From Trichormus sp. NMC-1 (GTDB lineage Bacteria > Cyanobacteriota > Cyanobacteriia > Cyanobacteriales > Nostocaceae), in assembly GCF_001858025.1 (NCBI RefSeq), contig NZ_LZQD01000002.1, positions 699,421-763,420 of the forward strand: a stretch of DNA of 64,000 bases, read 5' to 3'. A program made the position numbers and the translations under genes. The notes below the pieces were generated by a model. That model made no database searches, had not been told where the DNA came from, and saw only the letters and a program-made list of their open reading frames with translations. Shown one piece after another: positions 48,775-58,152 of the stretch. Position 1 is the stretch's first letter. The number at the start of each line of letters is the position of its first letter.

Positions 48775-49094
48775 TAATCATCATTCATTTTTCCAGGATG
48801 ATTCGCTTGTAGGAAGGCAAATGATGCCCTCTGATAAACCTCTCCCCGCAACGGGGAGAGCCTTAAAATTTTGGATTTTTGATGGGTTTCATGTCTATTC
48901 CTTGCACCTGATTCACCTTTTTTACCCCTGAATCCCTTGATTTATCTTGGTTTTACATTTATATGGCTTACGCCACGCTGCGCTATCAGCAAGCCCTAAT
49001 TAGTAGTTATGATTACGCCATTTGTGCAACAATCACAAAATTCTCTTTCCTCACCGCAATATCACCTCCGCAAGAAGAGGATAAAAAATAATAA
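48775..49094 (+). repeat. 320-bp direct repeat, copy A
   Basis: Identical by eye to 49206-49525. It begins 6 bp after the hflX stop codon and contains a strong hairpin CTCTCCCCG-CAA-CGGGGAGAG (48840-48860), which is likely the hflX terminator region, and the repeat whose inverted copy precedes cofG. Confidence 0.93.
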
Positions 49095-49205
49095 TGATTT
49101 GTGTGCATTAGCAATAGAGATGGGATTTTTACCACATACCAACGTCGGTCCCCTCAGTTTTGAGGAAATGCGAAAGCTGAAAAAGCGCTATCAGCAAGCC
49201 CTAAT
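49095..49205 (+). other. Inserted cofG fragment plus 21-bp repeat piece
   Basis: 49095-49184 is identical to 46145-46234 in cofG (90 bp, same orientation). It is followed by GCGCTATCAGCAAGCCCTAA (starting 49185), also present at 48980 within repeat A. The open frame crossing 49009-49362 is a chimera of these pieces and is not a gene. Confidence 0.92.
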
Positions 49206-49525
49206 TAATCATCATTCATTTTTCCAGGATGATTCGCTTGTAGGAAGGCAAATGATGCCCTCTGATAAACCTCTCCCCGCAACGGGGAGAGCCTTAAAAT
49301 TTTGGATTTTTGATGGGTTTCATGTCTATTCCTTGCACCTGATTCACCTTTTTTACCCCTGAATCCCTTGATTTATCTTGGTTTTACATTTATATGGCTT
49401 ACGCCACGCTGCGCTATCAGCAAGCCCTAATTAGTAGTTATGATTACGCCATTTGTGCAACAATCACAAAATTCTCTTTCCTCACCGCAATATCACCTCC
49501 GCAAGAAGAGGATAAAAAATAATAA
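49206..49525 (+). repeat. 320-bp direct repeat, copy B
   Basis: Second copy of 48775-49094, offset 431 bp. It includes the same CTCTCCCCG/CGGGGAGAG hairpin. The remaining 88 bp before the PEP-CTERM gene show nothing distinctive. Confidence 0.93.
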
Positions 49526-49612
49526 GCCGCAACAGGTATCACTCTGTAACGACTGGAAAGTTTTAGGCTAAGTACAAGTTTTAATCTCGCGTGTGTGAAA
49601 TATTTTGGAGTA

Positions 49613-50302
49613 TTAGTTAGCAAAGGTGCGGCGACGACGAACCATTACCATGCCACTGGCGACTAAACCAAGACCTACCAAAGAGGCTGGTTCGGGAACT
49701 CTAGCAGGAGGAGGTGCAGGAGGAGTGTAGAGATTTACGTAGCTATCACTTCCACCATCTCCAGTTCCATTTATTGGCAAACTACCAACGTGGAGACCTA
49801 CCTTTAAGCTACCATTGTTTAGGGCTGCCAAAATATTATCATAGACACCAGTAAACTTAACACCCAATTGTTCGCCTACTTGTACTGATTTGTTGTTTCC
49901 TCCGGTTGTTCCGCCGCCAAAAGTTGTTCCATCCCATCCTGAGATCTTATTGCTTTGGGATAAATTTTGAGTATTTGCGGCAAAATTAACATTACCAACG
50001 TTACCAACGTTTAGCTGCATACCAGATAGAAGACCAGACACTGTAGGGTCAACGCTGAAAGCAAATTGCTTAATGGCATTTTGACCAGAAGTATTGTTTA
50101 AGAATTTGAACAGAACTGTACCGTCATTATTATTGGTGAAATTAAAAGATAAGCCTGAGGCAAAAGCATCACCAACTGTGTCACCAGATTCGATGTTACC
50201 AAAACCAAAGTTAGTAGTAGTGGCGGAAGCTGGCATAGCTATTGCCGCGATGGTGATTCCGGTAACGGCTGCAAGTGCTGTAGCAATGGATGCTAATTTC
50301 AT
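49613..50302 (-). CDS. PEP-CTERM sorting domain protein
   Basis: A 229-residue exported protein: signal peptide with likely cleavage after ASA near residue 27, a beta-rich, Asn/Gly/Thr-rich middle without recognised domain, and a C-terminal PEP-CTERM tripartite signal (VPEPASLVGLGLVASGMVMV then RRRR) at about residues 203-226. Such proteins are processed by an exosortase (cyanoexosortase) and are linked to surface or exopolysaccharide. No exosortase is in the window. Confidence 0.92.
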   Translation of the reverse strand: MKLASIATALAAVTGITIAAIAMPASATTTNFGFGNIESGDTVGDAFASGLSFNFTNNNDGTVLFKFLNNTSGQNAIKQFAFSVDPTVSGLLSGMQLNVGNVGNVNFAANTQNLSQSNKISGWDGTTFGGGTTGGNNKSVQVGEQLGVKFTGVYDNILAALNNGSLKVGLHVGSLPINGTGDGGSDSYVNLYTPPAPPPARVPEPASLVGLGLVASGMVMVRRRRTFAN

Positions 50303-50670
50303 AAATGTAAATCTCTAAGTGTAAATTTTTTTTAAGTGTTTCTATACTATCAATAGTACAAGGACTAAATTAAGAATGTAAATTGGGTTACGGTTTAATT
50401 CATATTATCTTCATCTTATAGATAATTACAGTGAATTTGGTGTAAAGATATAAAGATTTTATACATAACGTGAATTTGCTGACTGGTGTCAGGGACACTA
50501 CGCAGATACACACTACCCAGTTCAAAATAAATTTTGCTAACTTTAGCTTTAAAGTGCCAACTTTTCATCAGCTTCCTTTCCTACAGAACGCTACCGCGAA
50601 CTGCTAAGTGACAGGTTCCTTGCTGTTTAAGCTAAAATTGAACAGTATTTTGATCTAAGTTAAAAATATT
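50303..50670. other. Divergent intergenic region
   Basis: About 370 bp between the PEP-CTERM gene and grxC, expected to hold both promoters. It is AT-rich, and I see no repeat or RNA gene. Confidence 0.5.
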
Positions 50671-50940
50671 ATGACTGCAAAAGTAGAAATTTACACTTGG
50701 AGTACTTGCCCATTTTGCATCCGTGCTAAAAGCTTGCTGAAGAACAAAGAAGTTGATTTCATCGAATACAGCATTGATGGAGATGAAAACGCACGGAATA
50801 AAATGGCTCAAAGGGCAAATGGTAGACGCTCTCTGCCACAAATTTTTATCAATGATGATCATATTGGTGGTTGTGACGATATTCACGCTTTAGACAGTCA
50901 AGGCAAGTTAGATGAACTGCTCGCTGCTGATAGCATTTAA
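50671..50940 (+). CDS. grxC: Glutaredoxin 3
   Basis: An 89-residue dithiol glutaredoxin with active site CPFC (WSTCPFCIRAK, near residues 13-16), the cis-Pro motif SLPQIFIND and the glutathione-binding GGCDDIHAL. It reduces disulfides using glutathione in the cytoplasm. It lies 107 bp upstream of gshB on the same strand, a conserved functional pairing of glutathione supply and use. Confidence 0.96.
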   Translation: MTAKVEIYTWSTCPFCIRAKSLLKNKEVDFIEYSIDGDENARNKMAQRANGRRSLPQIFINDDHIGGCDDIHALDSQGKLDELLAADSI

Positions 50941-51047
50941 AGCAAATCCACAGAAGTAATCTCAGGGACTAGAAGTTTAGCTTCTACGTCAATCAGTGAG
51001 ATCATCTAAATTGACCCATTACATTCTTGGTGATTGAGGTAAAGAGG

Positions 51048-52037
51048 GTGAAACTGGCTTTTATTATAGATCCCATCCATCAGCTTGATCCATGCCATGA
51101 CACAAGTGTTGCTCTCATGGAAGCCGCGCAAATTTTAGGTCATGAAGTTTGGATAACTCAAGCTAACCTACTGAATGTTGTGGATAGCAAAGCTTGGGCT
51201 GTGCTACAGCAGGTAGAACTTGTACCAGTGAAGTTGGTAGGGGGACGTTGGATAGCAGCAAATCCTTGGTATAAGTTAAGTTCTAGGGTCTTAACTTCCT
51301 TAGAATCAATGGATGCTGTATTTATGCGGACAGATCCACCCGTCAACGATTCCTACCTGTATGCGACTTACATTTTGGATTACGTTGACCCAAATAAAAC
51401 CCTGGTGATTAACAGTCCTAGTGGTATCCGAAGTGCAAATGAGAAAATGTATGCCCTTCAGTTCACCGAATGCATTCCTGAAACGATTGTCAGTGCTGAC
51501 AAGGAAGTTATCCGCTCCTTTGTGGAAGCCAAGGGAGCAACTGTTCTCAAACCACTAGGTAACAAAGCTGGGGAGGGGATTTTATTTTTGCAATCAGGCG
51601 ATCGCAATTTCAATTCTATCGTCGAACTTAGTACTCTCCAAGGTCGAGTACCTGTGATGGTACAAAACTATTTACCAGCAGCTAAAGAGGGAGACAAGCG
51701 GATTATTTTGCTCAATGGTGAACCTATTGGGGCGCTCAATCGCCTTTCCAATGGCAGTGATTTTCGCAATAATATGGCCACAGGCGGTACTGTGGCTCAA
51801 ACCCAAATTACCCCCTCAGAGCAGAAAATTTGCGCCGTTTTAGCCGACCAACTCCGTCAAGATGGTTTAATTTTTGTCGGTATTGACGTGATTGGTGGCT
51901 ACTTGACGGAAGTAAACGTTACCAGTCCCACGGGAATTCGTGAGATTGACCGTTTAGATGGAACACATCTTGGTCATCAGGTTATTGAATGGGTTGAGCA
52001 GAAGCTAAACAACCCAAGTTATGCAGTTTCTAGTTGA
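51048..52037 (+). CDS. gshB: Glutathione synthetase
   Basis: ATP-grasp ligase that joins glycine to gamma-glutamylcysteine. The 329-residue protein begins with KLAFIIDPIHQLDPCHDTS, has MRTDPPVND near residue 92, VLKPLGNKAGEGI near 166 and GIDVIGGYLTEVNVTSPTGIREI near 280-302, all GshB signatures. I chose the GTG at 51048 because homologues start at KLAF and TGAGG lies about 8 nt upstream; earlier in-frame TTG/GTG codons at 51027-51032 would add seven residues. It follows grxC. Confidence 0.96.
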   Translation: MKLAFIIDPIHQLDPCHDTSVALMEAAQILGHEVWITQANLLNVVDSKAWAVLQQVELVPVKLVGGRWIAANPWYKLSSRVLTSLESMDAVFMRTDPPVNDSYLYATYILDYVDPNKTLVINSPSGIRSANEKMYALQFTECIPETIVSADKEVIRSFVEAKGATVLKPLGNKAGEGILFLQSGDRNFNSIVELSTLQGRVPVMVQNYLPAAKEGDKRIILLNGEPIGALNRLSNGSDFRNNMATGGTVAQTQITPSEQKICAVLADQLRQDGLIFVGIDVIGGYLTEVNVTSPTGIREIDRLDGTHLGHQVIEWVEQKLNNPSYAVSS

Positions 52038-52441
52038 GGCAGGGAAAAAGGTAATTGGTAATTGGTAAACTACTGACCAGGAATTTTAGATTTTAGATTT
52101 TAGATTTTAGATTAAAAAAAATTTGGTATAGGTTCCCCGTCCTCTACTGACGGCAAAATACTCGCTGCGCTGCGTACGCTTCGCTAACGTAAATCCCAAA
52201 TCCAAAATTTTCAAGCTCTACACTTGAAGGTGGAGTCAATCCAAAATCCAAAATCGTAAATCCAAAATCGAGTGACCAGTCGCCTTTGCCCTAACAAGCA
52301 ACTACCGATAAAATTTTGGGGTAGCAACCGTATTGCTGACCCCTCCTTGGTGAAATAAACCCTAAAACTAGCAAATTGTATACAGCACTCAACCGCAACT
52401 GAGACTGCAAATTTAATCTAAAATCTCAAATCCACAATCAG
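52038..52441. other. Repeat-rich gap between convergent gshB and ftsZ
   Basis: Contains a TTTTAGA heptamer array at about 52080-52113, TCCAAAATC repeats at about 52195-52270 and a short dispersed repeat with CTGCGTACGCTTCGCTAACG (52165-52185). These are typical non-coding repeats between converging genes. No gene is seen. Confidence 0.7.
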
Positions 52442-53728
52442 TTAATTTTTGGGTGGTGTGCGTCGTCGTTGGAGAAAATCAGGAATATCTAATGCGGGTT
52501 TCTCTTTAGGCTCTGGAATTGGGTTGGGTTGATTAACAGTTGGTTGTGGTGTAGGTTTTCTAGTATTGGTGGGAGTGACTATTCTTGTATTAACCACATT
52601 TTGTTGTGGTGCCACCTGGATTTCGCCTGTAAACCCAGTCGCAATCACAGTAATTCTGACTTCTCCTTGCAGTCTGTCATCAATTACTGCGCCAAAAATA
52701 ATATTAGCGTTGGGATCAACTACTTCATAGATGGTTTCAGCAGCCGCATTGACTTCATGTAAAGTCAGGTCACTTCCCCCAGTGATATTGAAGACAACTC
52801 CTCTAGCTCCTTCTATAGAACATTCTAACAAAGGTGAAGAAATGGCGGCGATCGCAGCTTCTCTAGCTCTAGATTTGCCAGAACTCACACCAATGCCCAT
52901 CAATGCTGATCCTGCATCTGCCATAACTGCTCGCACATCGGCAAAGTCAACGTTGACTAACCCAGGAATCGTAATGATATCAGAAATACCTTGTACCCCT
53001 TGACGCAACACATCATCAGCATAGCGAAAAGCTTCTTGTACAGGCGTTTGTTCAGGAATCACCTCCAACAGCTTATTATTGGGAATAATTATCAGGGTAT
53101 CCACCCGACTTTTCAAGCCTTCAATTCCTTGCTCGGCTTGGCTAGTGCGTCGCCGTCCCTCGAATACAAATGGACGTGTTACCACACCGACAGTAAGAGC
53201 GCCCATTTCTTTCGCCACTTCTGCCACAATTGGTGCTGCACCCGTACCAGTTCCACCGCCCATACCAGCGGTGATAAACACTAGGTCTGCACCTTCTAAA
53301 GCCGTAGCAATCTCATCACGAGATTCCTCTGCTGCCTTTTGACCAATAGCAGGATTACCTCCTGCACCTAAACCCCTTGTTAGTTTCTGTCCAATTTGCA
53401 ACCGACTAGGAGCGCCAGCTAAGGTAAGAGCTTGGGCATCGGTGTTAATTGACCAAAATTCCACCCCAGAGACATCAGACTCTATCATGCGGTTAACAGC
53501 ATTGCCACCGCCACCACCGACACCAATCACTTTAATGTTGGCGACTCGTCCGGGAACAATTTCACCAATGCGGCTATTTTCAGTAATTTTCTTACTATCG
53601 TGATTTTGTCCGTAGTTCAACCCAGAACTATTAAAGGGATTGTTGGCGTTAACTGCTAAAGAGAAACCTGGCTGTCCGACAGATTGCGAATTTTTATAGG
53701 TAAGCTCTTGGTTATTATCGAGTGTCAT
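52442..53728 (-). CDS. ftsZ: Cell division protein FtsZ
   Basis: Tubulin-like GTPase that forms the cytokinetic ring. The 428-residue protein has a cyanobacterial N-terminal extension (about residues 1-62), the GTP-binding signature [10 protein letters not shown] near residue 150, the T7-loop region [11 protein letters not shown] near 252 and the C-terminal conserved peptide [10 protein letters not shown] near the end, preceded by a Pro/Thr-rich linker. The gene lies downstream of ftsQ on the same strand with a 995-bp gap, as in heterocyst formers where ftsZ has its own promoters. Confidence 0.97.
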   Translation of the reverse strand: MTLDNNQELTYKNSQSVGQPGFSLAVNANNPFNSSGLNYGQNHDSKKITENSRIGEIVPGRVANIKVIGVGGGGGNAVNRMIESDVSGVEFWSINTDAQALTLAGAPSRLQIGQKLTRGLGAGGNPAIGQKAAEESRDEIATALEGADLVFITAGMGGGTGTGAAPIVAEVAKEMGALTVGVVTRPFVFEGRRRTSQAEQGIEGLKSRVDTLIIIPNNKLLEVIPEQTPVQEAFRYADDVLRQGVQGISDIITIPGLVNVDFADVRAVMADAGSALMGIGVSSGKSRAREAAIAAISSPLLECSIEGARGVVFNITGGSDLTLHEVNAAAETIYEVVDPNANIIFGAVIDDRLQGEVRITVIATGFTGEIQVAPQQNVVNTRIVTPTNTRKPTPQPTVNQPNPIPEPKEKPALDIPDFLQRRRTPPKN

Positions 53729-54723
53729 TGGATTTTTGAAAGGTAGATAAACGACTTTTTCCGGTGTTATTCACCTAAGAGTCAACTATAGTTTGACCAT
53801 GCCATAGATTGTGGCAGTGTTTTTTATTGTTCTCAACACGAACAACCCTAACCGGATTGGACGTGCGATAATTAGCTATGAGATAAGCTTTAAACATAGG
53901 CTATCGCACCACTAAATTCTAGAGAAGTATACTTATTTTGTCCGACAATTGGTCTATACAAATTGATCTAGACATCAATGTCTTCAATGATATGTTGCTA
54001 ATCTGTCCCGGTATGCTTTTGGTATGCCCAATATCCTTCCCCTATTTTTGCTAAAAGTTTTATTTTGTGAGCATTTTTACAACTATCGTCGATCCTTCCG
54101 TATCATTTACTAGAAAATATCTTAAATAATTGTATAATTTGAACTCTTTATAGTGTAAAATACCTTTAAAATCCACTCTGTTTAATTTTGGAGTTGATTC
54201 CCCTAAAGAGTTTAAAGTAGTTCTTATACACCTTAGCAGAGTAAAAGCAACTCCACACCCCGAATTTTCACAAGACGATAGAACTTGTAAAAATGCTTTG
54301 CGGACAATCTTCTCTGCGTTAATCACATAATCAATAGATTTCACCATTAGAGATGGTTGCAGCTTTAGACACAAACCTTGCTTAATCAGTAGCGGTCATC
54401 AACCAGGAGAGCCAGATACGCTCTGCTACTCAAGAGAAGTTACGGCACAGAAAAGTCTGAACTCATGTCACAGGAGCAACACATACAGAAATTCAGGCGG
54501 TATTTCCCCCCGACCGCCTTTAATTTCGAGAAACCCGATGTTAGGCTAACAACTGAGTATCTGTTCATCTCAAATGAGTTTCTATCATTTATCCTGTCAT
54601 TTTAATAAAACTTAATGCTAATTTTTGTTTTGGTGGCGAAAACACTACAATTAACTCATATCTTGATCACTAGAAAACTTGTTTATTTCCCAAGGCTGGT
54701 TGAAGCAAACAGATCTAATGTTC
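53729..54723. other. Long ftsQ-ftsZ intergenic region
   Basis: Nearly 1 kb without a supported gene. A 104-codon minus-strand frame at 54060-54374 has no recognisable family and weak codon character, so it is not called. The region is expected to contain ftsZ promoters. No strong consensus promoter or repeat was picked out by eye. Confidence 0.55.
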
Positions 54724-55641
54724 TTAGGGGTCTTGAGACTTAATATTGGTTTTTTGGTTCACTTGTACTGATGGAAAATCGGGATTTTTGAGATCAATAT
54801 ACTCTATTTGACCAGGATTAAATTTTGCAGGTAAATGTCGCATTTGCACAAGTAGCTTGATCTGATCAGGTAATTGGGTACTAGGTACGCCGAGATGCAC
54901 ATTTCCTAGTTCTGTTTTCAAAATCAAATTGGTGGGATTTTGGTAATCAATTTCCGTGACTTTTACAGAACTTTGGCTGAGAGCTTGATAAAGTTGAGTC
55001 CAGTAGGGGCGGTACTGTTGTGGTGAGCCAATAACTTTGAGACTAGGTAGTTTGCCAGTGGGATTAAGTGAAGTGTATTTTGCTAAAGGCATCCAAACCC
55101 CATAAGCATCTATTAAGCCCCAATTATCCTGTTTGTTGGCAGTACTGGTATTTCGTAGACAGTTCTGTGGCTGTTCTCCAGGAGACTTTTCGGAGGATTG
55201 AGGGTTACTGCTACAATCAATCGTTTTTTGCTGTTTGCTCGTTTGTGCTATTGCTACTGGTAGTCGTTGTTGAATTTCGATAATTAACCCAGGAGGAAAC
55301 AAACGCCGACTGACGGTGGCTTGAGCAATAGTTGGTTGTTGCTGCAAAGATTGTGCGATCGCATTTGGTTTGATCCGCCACAAAGACTGAGGATAGGATA
55401 ACACCAACAGTGACCGAATAGTTCGCTCTGAAAATTGCTGGTTGCCCGATCTCATCACTATTTGTGCAGGAGCCTTTAGTACCCACATTGGTTGGATTAT
55501 TGCCCATACTAATCCGCTTGCCAGACCACAAGCTGCAAAAGTTCGCCAAATAGTCTGAATAATTTTTATTTGCCGTTGCTGACGTAATTTCTTACGACGG
55601 TGGGCTAAATCCCTGCGGGAAACTGAGATCATGCCAGCCAT
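54724..55641 (-). CDS. ftsQ: Cell division protein FtsQ
   Basis: Bitopic divisome protein. The 305-residue chain has a basic cytoplasmic N-terminus (RRDLAHRRKKLRQQRQIK), one transmembrane helix at about residues 33-50, and a periplasmic POTRA domain (SGNQQFSERTIRSLLVLSYPQSLWRI) followed by the FtsQ beta-domain with VSRRLFPPGLIIEIQQRLPVA. I keep the ATG at 55641 because AGGAG lies 5 nt upstream. It is upstream of ftsZ on the same strand. Confidence 0.93.
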   Translation of the reverse strand: MAGMISVSRRDLAHRRKKLRQQRQIKIIQTIWRTFAACGLASGLVWAIIQPMWVLKAPAQIVMRSGNQQFSERTIRSLLVLSYPQSLWRIKPNAIAQSLQQQPTIAQATVSRRLFPPGLIIEIQQRLPVAIAQTSKQQKTIDCSSNPQSSEKSPGEQPQNCLRNTSTANKQDNWGLIDAYGVWMPLAKYTSLNPTGKLPSLKVIGSPQQYRPYWTQLYQALSQSSVKVTEIDYQNPTNLILKTELGNVHLGVPSTQLPDQIKLLVQMRHLPAKFNPGQIEYIDLKNPDFPSVQVNQKTNIKSQDP

Positions 55642-55861
55642 TCAAACTCCTTTTTGGTTTTAGTCTAATTCATTAGATACATTCTTCTGATCAATTAATT
55701 TATCAGAAAGATACCTAAAAACCTTTGAGAATATGGCAAGCTCAGGTAACTATCTTGAACCCAAAGGAGATTAGAAAATGGCATCAACCTCAAGCACTGA
55801 CTTGAGAGTTGATTGCAGAGCTATGAATTTATAAATTTAAAACTCAAAACTATTTCCTAAC

Positions 55862-56227
55862 TTACCATTCCAAGGAGCTATCGCTTGGGAAAACATCATG
55901 AGTGTTTTTGGGTGGAGTATTTTCGGGAATAGCTTCTACTGGCAAATTCACCAAAAAGGCTTTGAGTCGCATCCGTTCAATATAAGGCCAACCACCCTCA
56001 GACTGAATATCTTTCAGCAGTGAGTAGAGTCTCTGACGGTTATCAGGTAAGCTATCTTGAAACATTCCATCTCGAATATCTCTATGTAATTGCTCTAACT
56101 GTCGCAGCAGAGCCAGTAGAGCTATCACATCACCGTGACAGGTTTTTGCTGCATCGTCTACCGCTGTAGCAATTACTTGTAACTTACTAGAAATTTTCTC
56201 TAATTCAGAATTTTTATCGCTGCTCAT
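55862..56227 (-). CDS. Conserved cyanobacterial hypothetical protein
   Basis: A 121-residue, mainly helical, soluble protein from the ATG at 56227, which has GGAGAG about 6 nt upstream. The longer frame to 56260 is less likely. It contains LALLRQLEQLHRDIRDGMFQ and GGWPYIERMRLKAFLVNL. I recall similar proteins only in cyanobacteria and know no function. It lies upstream of ftsQ on the same strand with a 220-bp gap. Confidence 0.7.
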   Translation of the reverse strand: MSSDKNSELEKISSKLQVIATAVDDAAKTCHGDVIALLALLRQLEQLHRDIRDGMFQDSLPDNRQRLYSLLKDIQSEGGWPYIERMRLKAFLVNLPVEAIPENTPPKNTHDVFPSDSSLEW

Positions 56228-56349
56228 GTAAATCTCTCCGTGCATACAAGGTAAACTCAAATTTACCGAAGATTGTGATTTTTTAATTGTTTATAGAGGG
56301 TTTTAGCTTTACCTATCTCCGCTAAATACAGCTTTCTTGAGTGCTTTCG

Positions 56350-56610
56350 TTAGGTTAAACTAAAGCCCAATCGAGATGGGAAAGGTAATTGCGATGCCTC
56401 CAGAGAAGAGATCGCTTCTAAAACAGAGGAGGTAAGTGTAACACAGCCTCTAGTGAAGCTAACTGGGATCAACAAGTTCTTATTTCCAACTGGAGTGCTT
56501 TGATTTTGAGTTAAGAAAAATCGTATGATCTGATCCAGAAATTGAGAAGAATTCTGTAGCTTGCTTCCCGGCAGCGGTTCCTGAACTGCTGATAGCGTGG
56601 CGTTAGCCAT
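56350..56610 (-). CDS. Possible hypothetical protein upstream of psbO
   Basis: An 86-codon frame with ATG at 56610 and AGGAG almost touching the start codon. The protein has no recognised domain or membrane segment. It is divergent from psbO with only 59 bp between starts, so it would overlap the psbO promoter. It could be a real small gene or a chance frame. Confidence 0.3.
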   Translation of the reverse strand: MANATLSAVQEPLPGSKLQNSSQFLDQIIRFFLTQNQSTPVGNKNLLIPVSFTRGCVTLTSSVLEAISSLEASQLPFPSRLGFSLT

Positions 56611-56669
56611 ACTCCTGTATTCTTTTTGTAGACAACTTTAGATATTAATTTTTGACATTGAGGTTGACC

Positions 56670-57503
56670 ATGAGGTATCGCGCTTTAATTGTGGCTTTCT
56701 TGGCTTTATGTTTAGGGCTAATCACTGCTTGTAGTGATGCTCCCGCTTCGAGTGGTAAAGATCTACTTACCTACGAACAAATTCGAGGTACTGGCTTGGC
56801 TAACAAATGTCCTCAACTGACAGAAACAAGCCGTGGTTCCATTGGACTGGATGGCAGCCAGTCCTACACCATCAAAGAGCTTTGCTTAGAACCAACAAAT
56901 TTCTTTGTCAAAGAAGAACCCGCTAACAAACGCCTAGAGGCAGAATTCGTTCCTGGTCGCTTATTGACTAGGTACACATCTACCATTGACCAAGTACAAG
57001 GCAACCTAAAAATCAATTCCGACAATAGCTTGACCTTTGTAGAATCAGACGGTCTTGACTTCCAAGCCATCACTGTTAAACTTCCTGGTGGTGAACTAGT
57101 TCCTTTCCTGTTTACCATTAAAAACTTGGTTGCTCAAACACAACCAAATTCGACCAGTATTAACACTTCTACCGACTTTGAAGGTACTTTTAAGGTTCCT
57201 TCCTATCGTGGTGCTGCTTTCCTAGATCCTAAAGGTCGTGGTGTGGTTTCTGGTTACGATAATGCTGTGGCTCTTCCCGCTCAAGCGGATGATGAAGAAT
57301 TAACTCGTACTAACGTTAAACGTGCAGAAATCCTAAGTGGCAAAATTTCTTTACGAGTAGCTAAAGTAGATAGCGCTAGTGGCGAAATAGCTGGTACGTT
57401 CGAGAGTGAACAGCCATCGGACACAGATTTAGGTGCTGGTGAGCCTAAAGAAGTGAAGATTCGCGGTTTATTCTACGGTCGTGTTGAAGGTAATCGCGTC
57501 TAA
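56670..57503 (+). CDS. psbO: Photosystem II manganese-stabilising protein PsbO
   Basis: Extrinsic 33-kDa protein of the oxygen-evolving complex on the lumenal side of photosystem II. The 277-residue precursor starts at the ATG at 56670 (GAGG 7 nt upstream; a TTG at 56652 is unlikely). It has a signal peptide ending in the lipobox-like LITAC, then LTYEQIRGTGLANKCPQL, with the disulfide partner Cys in IKELCLEPT, RLEAEFVPGRLLTR, FLDPKGRGVVSGYD and the C-terminal EVKIRGLFYGRVE. It is followed by a strong terminator and sigF. Confidence 0.97.
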   Translation: MRYRALIVAFLALCLGLITACSDAPASSGKDLLTYEQIRGTGLANKCPQLTETSRGSIGLDGSQSYTIKELCLEPTNFFVKEEPANKRLEAEFVPGRLLTRYTSTIDQVQGNLKINSDNSLTFVESDGLDFQAITVKLPGGELVPFLFTIKNLVAQTQPNSTSINTSTDFEGTFKVPSYRGAAFLDPKGRGVVSGYDNAVALPAQADDEELTRTNVKRAEILSGKISLRVAKVDSASGEIAGTFESEQPSDTDLGAGEPKEVKIRGLFYGRVEGNRV

Positions 57504-57585
57504 ATCCTCTTGTTGACAAGATTGCTATCGTGCGGGATATCGGTTTTCCCCGTATTGTCCGACTGAAGTAAATGTATTAGTTAAT

Positions 57586-57625
57586 CAGATGCCTCCTGTT
57601 TTTTCAGGGAGCATCTGGTTTTTTT
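57586..57625 (+). terminator. Intrinsic terminator of psbO
   Basis: CAGATGC...GCATCTG hairpin with an inner CTCCTG/CAGGGAG pairing and loop TTTTTT, followed by a run of eight T, 83 bp after the psbO stop. Confidence 0.9.
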
Positions 57626-58152
57626 TCAGGGGGCTGGTAACAGTTGTCTTATGCCCAATCTCGTTTATTCACTGAGAAAATAAACGTAAATTATATTTTT
57701 TATGTAAAGATTATGTGAATTTAAGAAAATTAAATACGCAATATCACTAATGGGCAACTTTTACAGACCGAAAACAAGAAAGAATACTCTGATCAAATAC
57801 TTATAAGTAAACCTCATATTGAATTTGTTAAATTAAGTACGATCTCCGTTTGACATTCGAGCGGTAATTGTATATTTTGATTCTATGGTAATTGTTTTAT
57901 AAGCTACAACATAGACCAGACTCGTTTGAATAAAAAACAAACATATCAATTTCGCTAAAAATTAGGCTGGACTCTGAATCTACTGATGGAATGCTTTTTA
58001 GCAAAAAGTTCTGACTGCCATAGGGTTTTGTGGGTTCGGCAAGAACGATTTTAGTCTAGTTCCCGGTGCGATAGATGCACTCATCGCAGGCATCGGAGCG
58101 CAATTGAACAGCGATTACTCAACTCAATTATTTGCTTAATACCCAATGTGCC
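57626..58152. other. Region upstream of sigF
   Basis: AT-rich, no supported gene. A candidate promoter has TTGACA at 57850-57855 and TATATT or TATTTT at 57871-57878 (spacing 15-17 nt), giving a leader of about 270 nt for sigF. This promoter is only a motif match. Confidence 0.45.

Noticed and set aside
49009-49362. 117-codon frame containing CofG-like residues
   Set aside because: A chimera of the repeat block and the copied 90-bp cofG fragment; no start signal or complete domain.
54060-54374. 104-codon frame between ftsQ and ftsZ
   Set aside because: No recognisable family, unusual Cys/Leu/Lys-rich composition and no clear ribosome-binding site; could be chance in AT-rich DNA.
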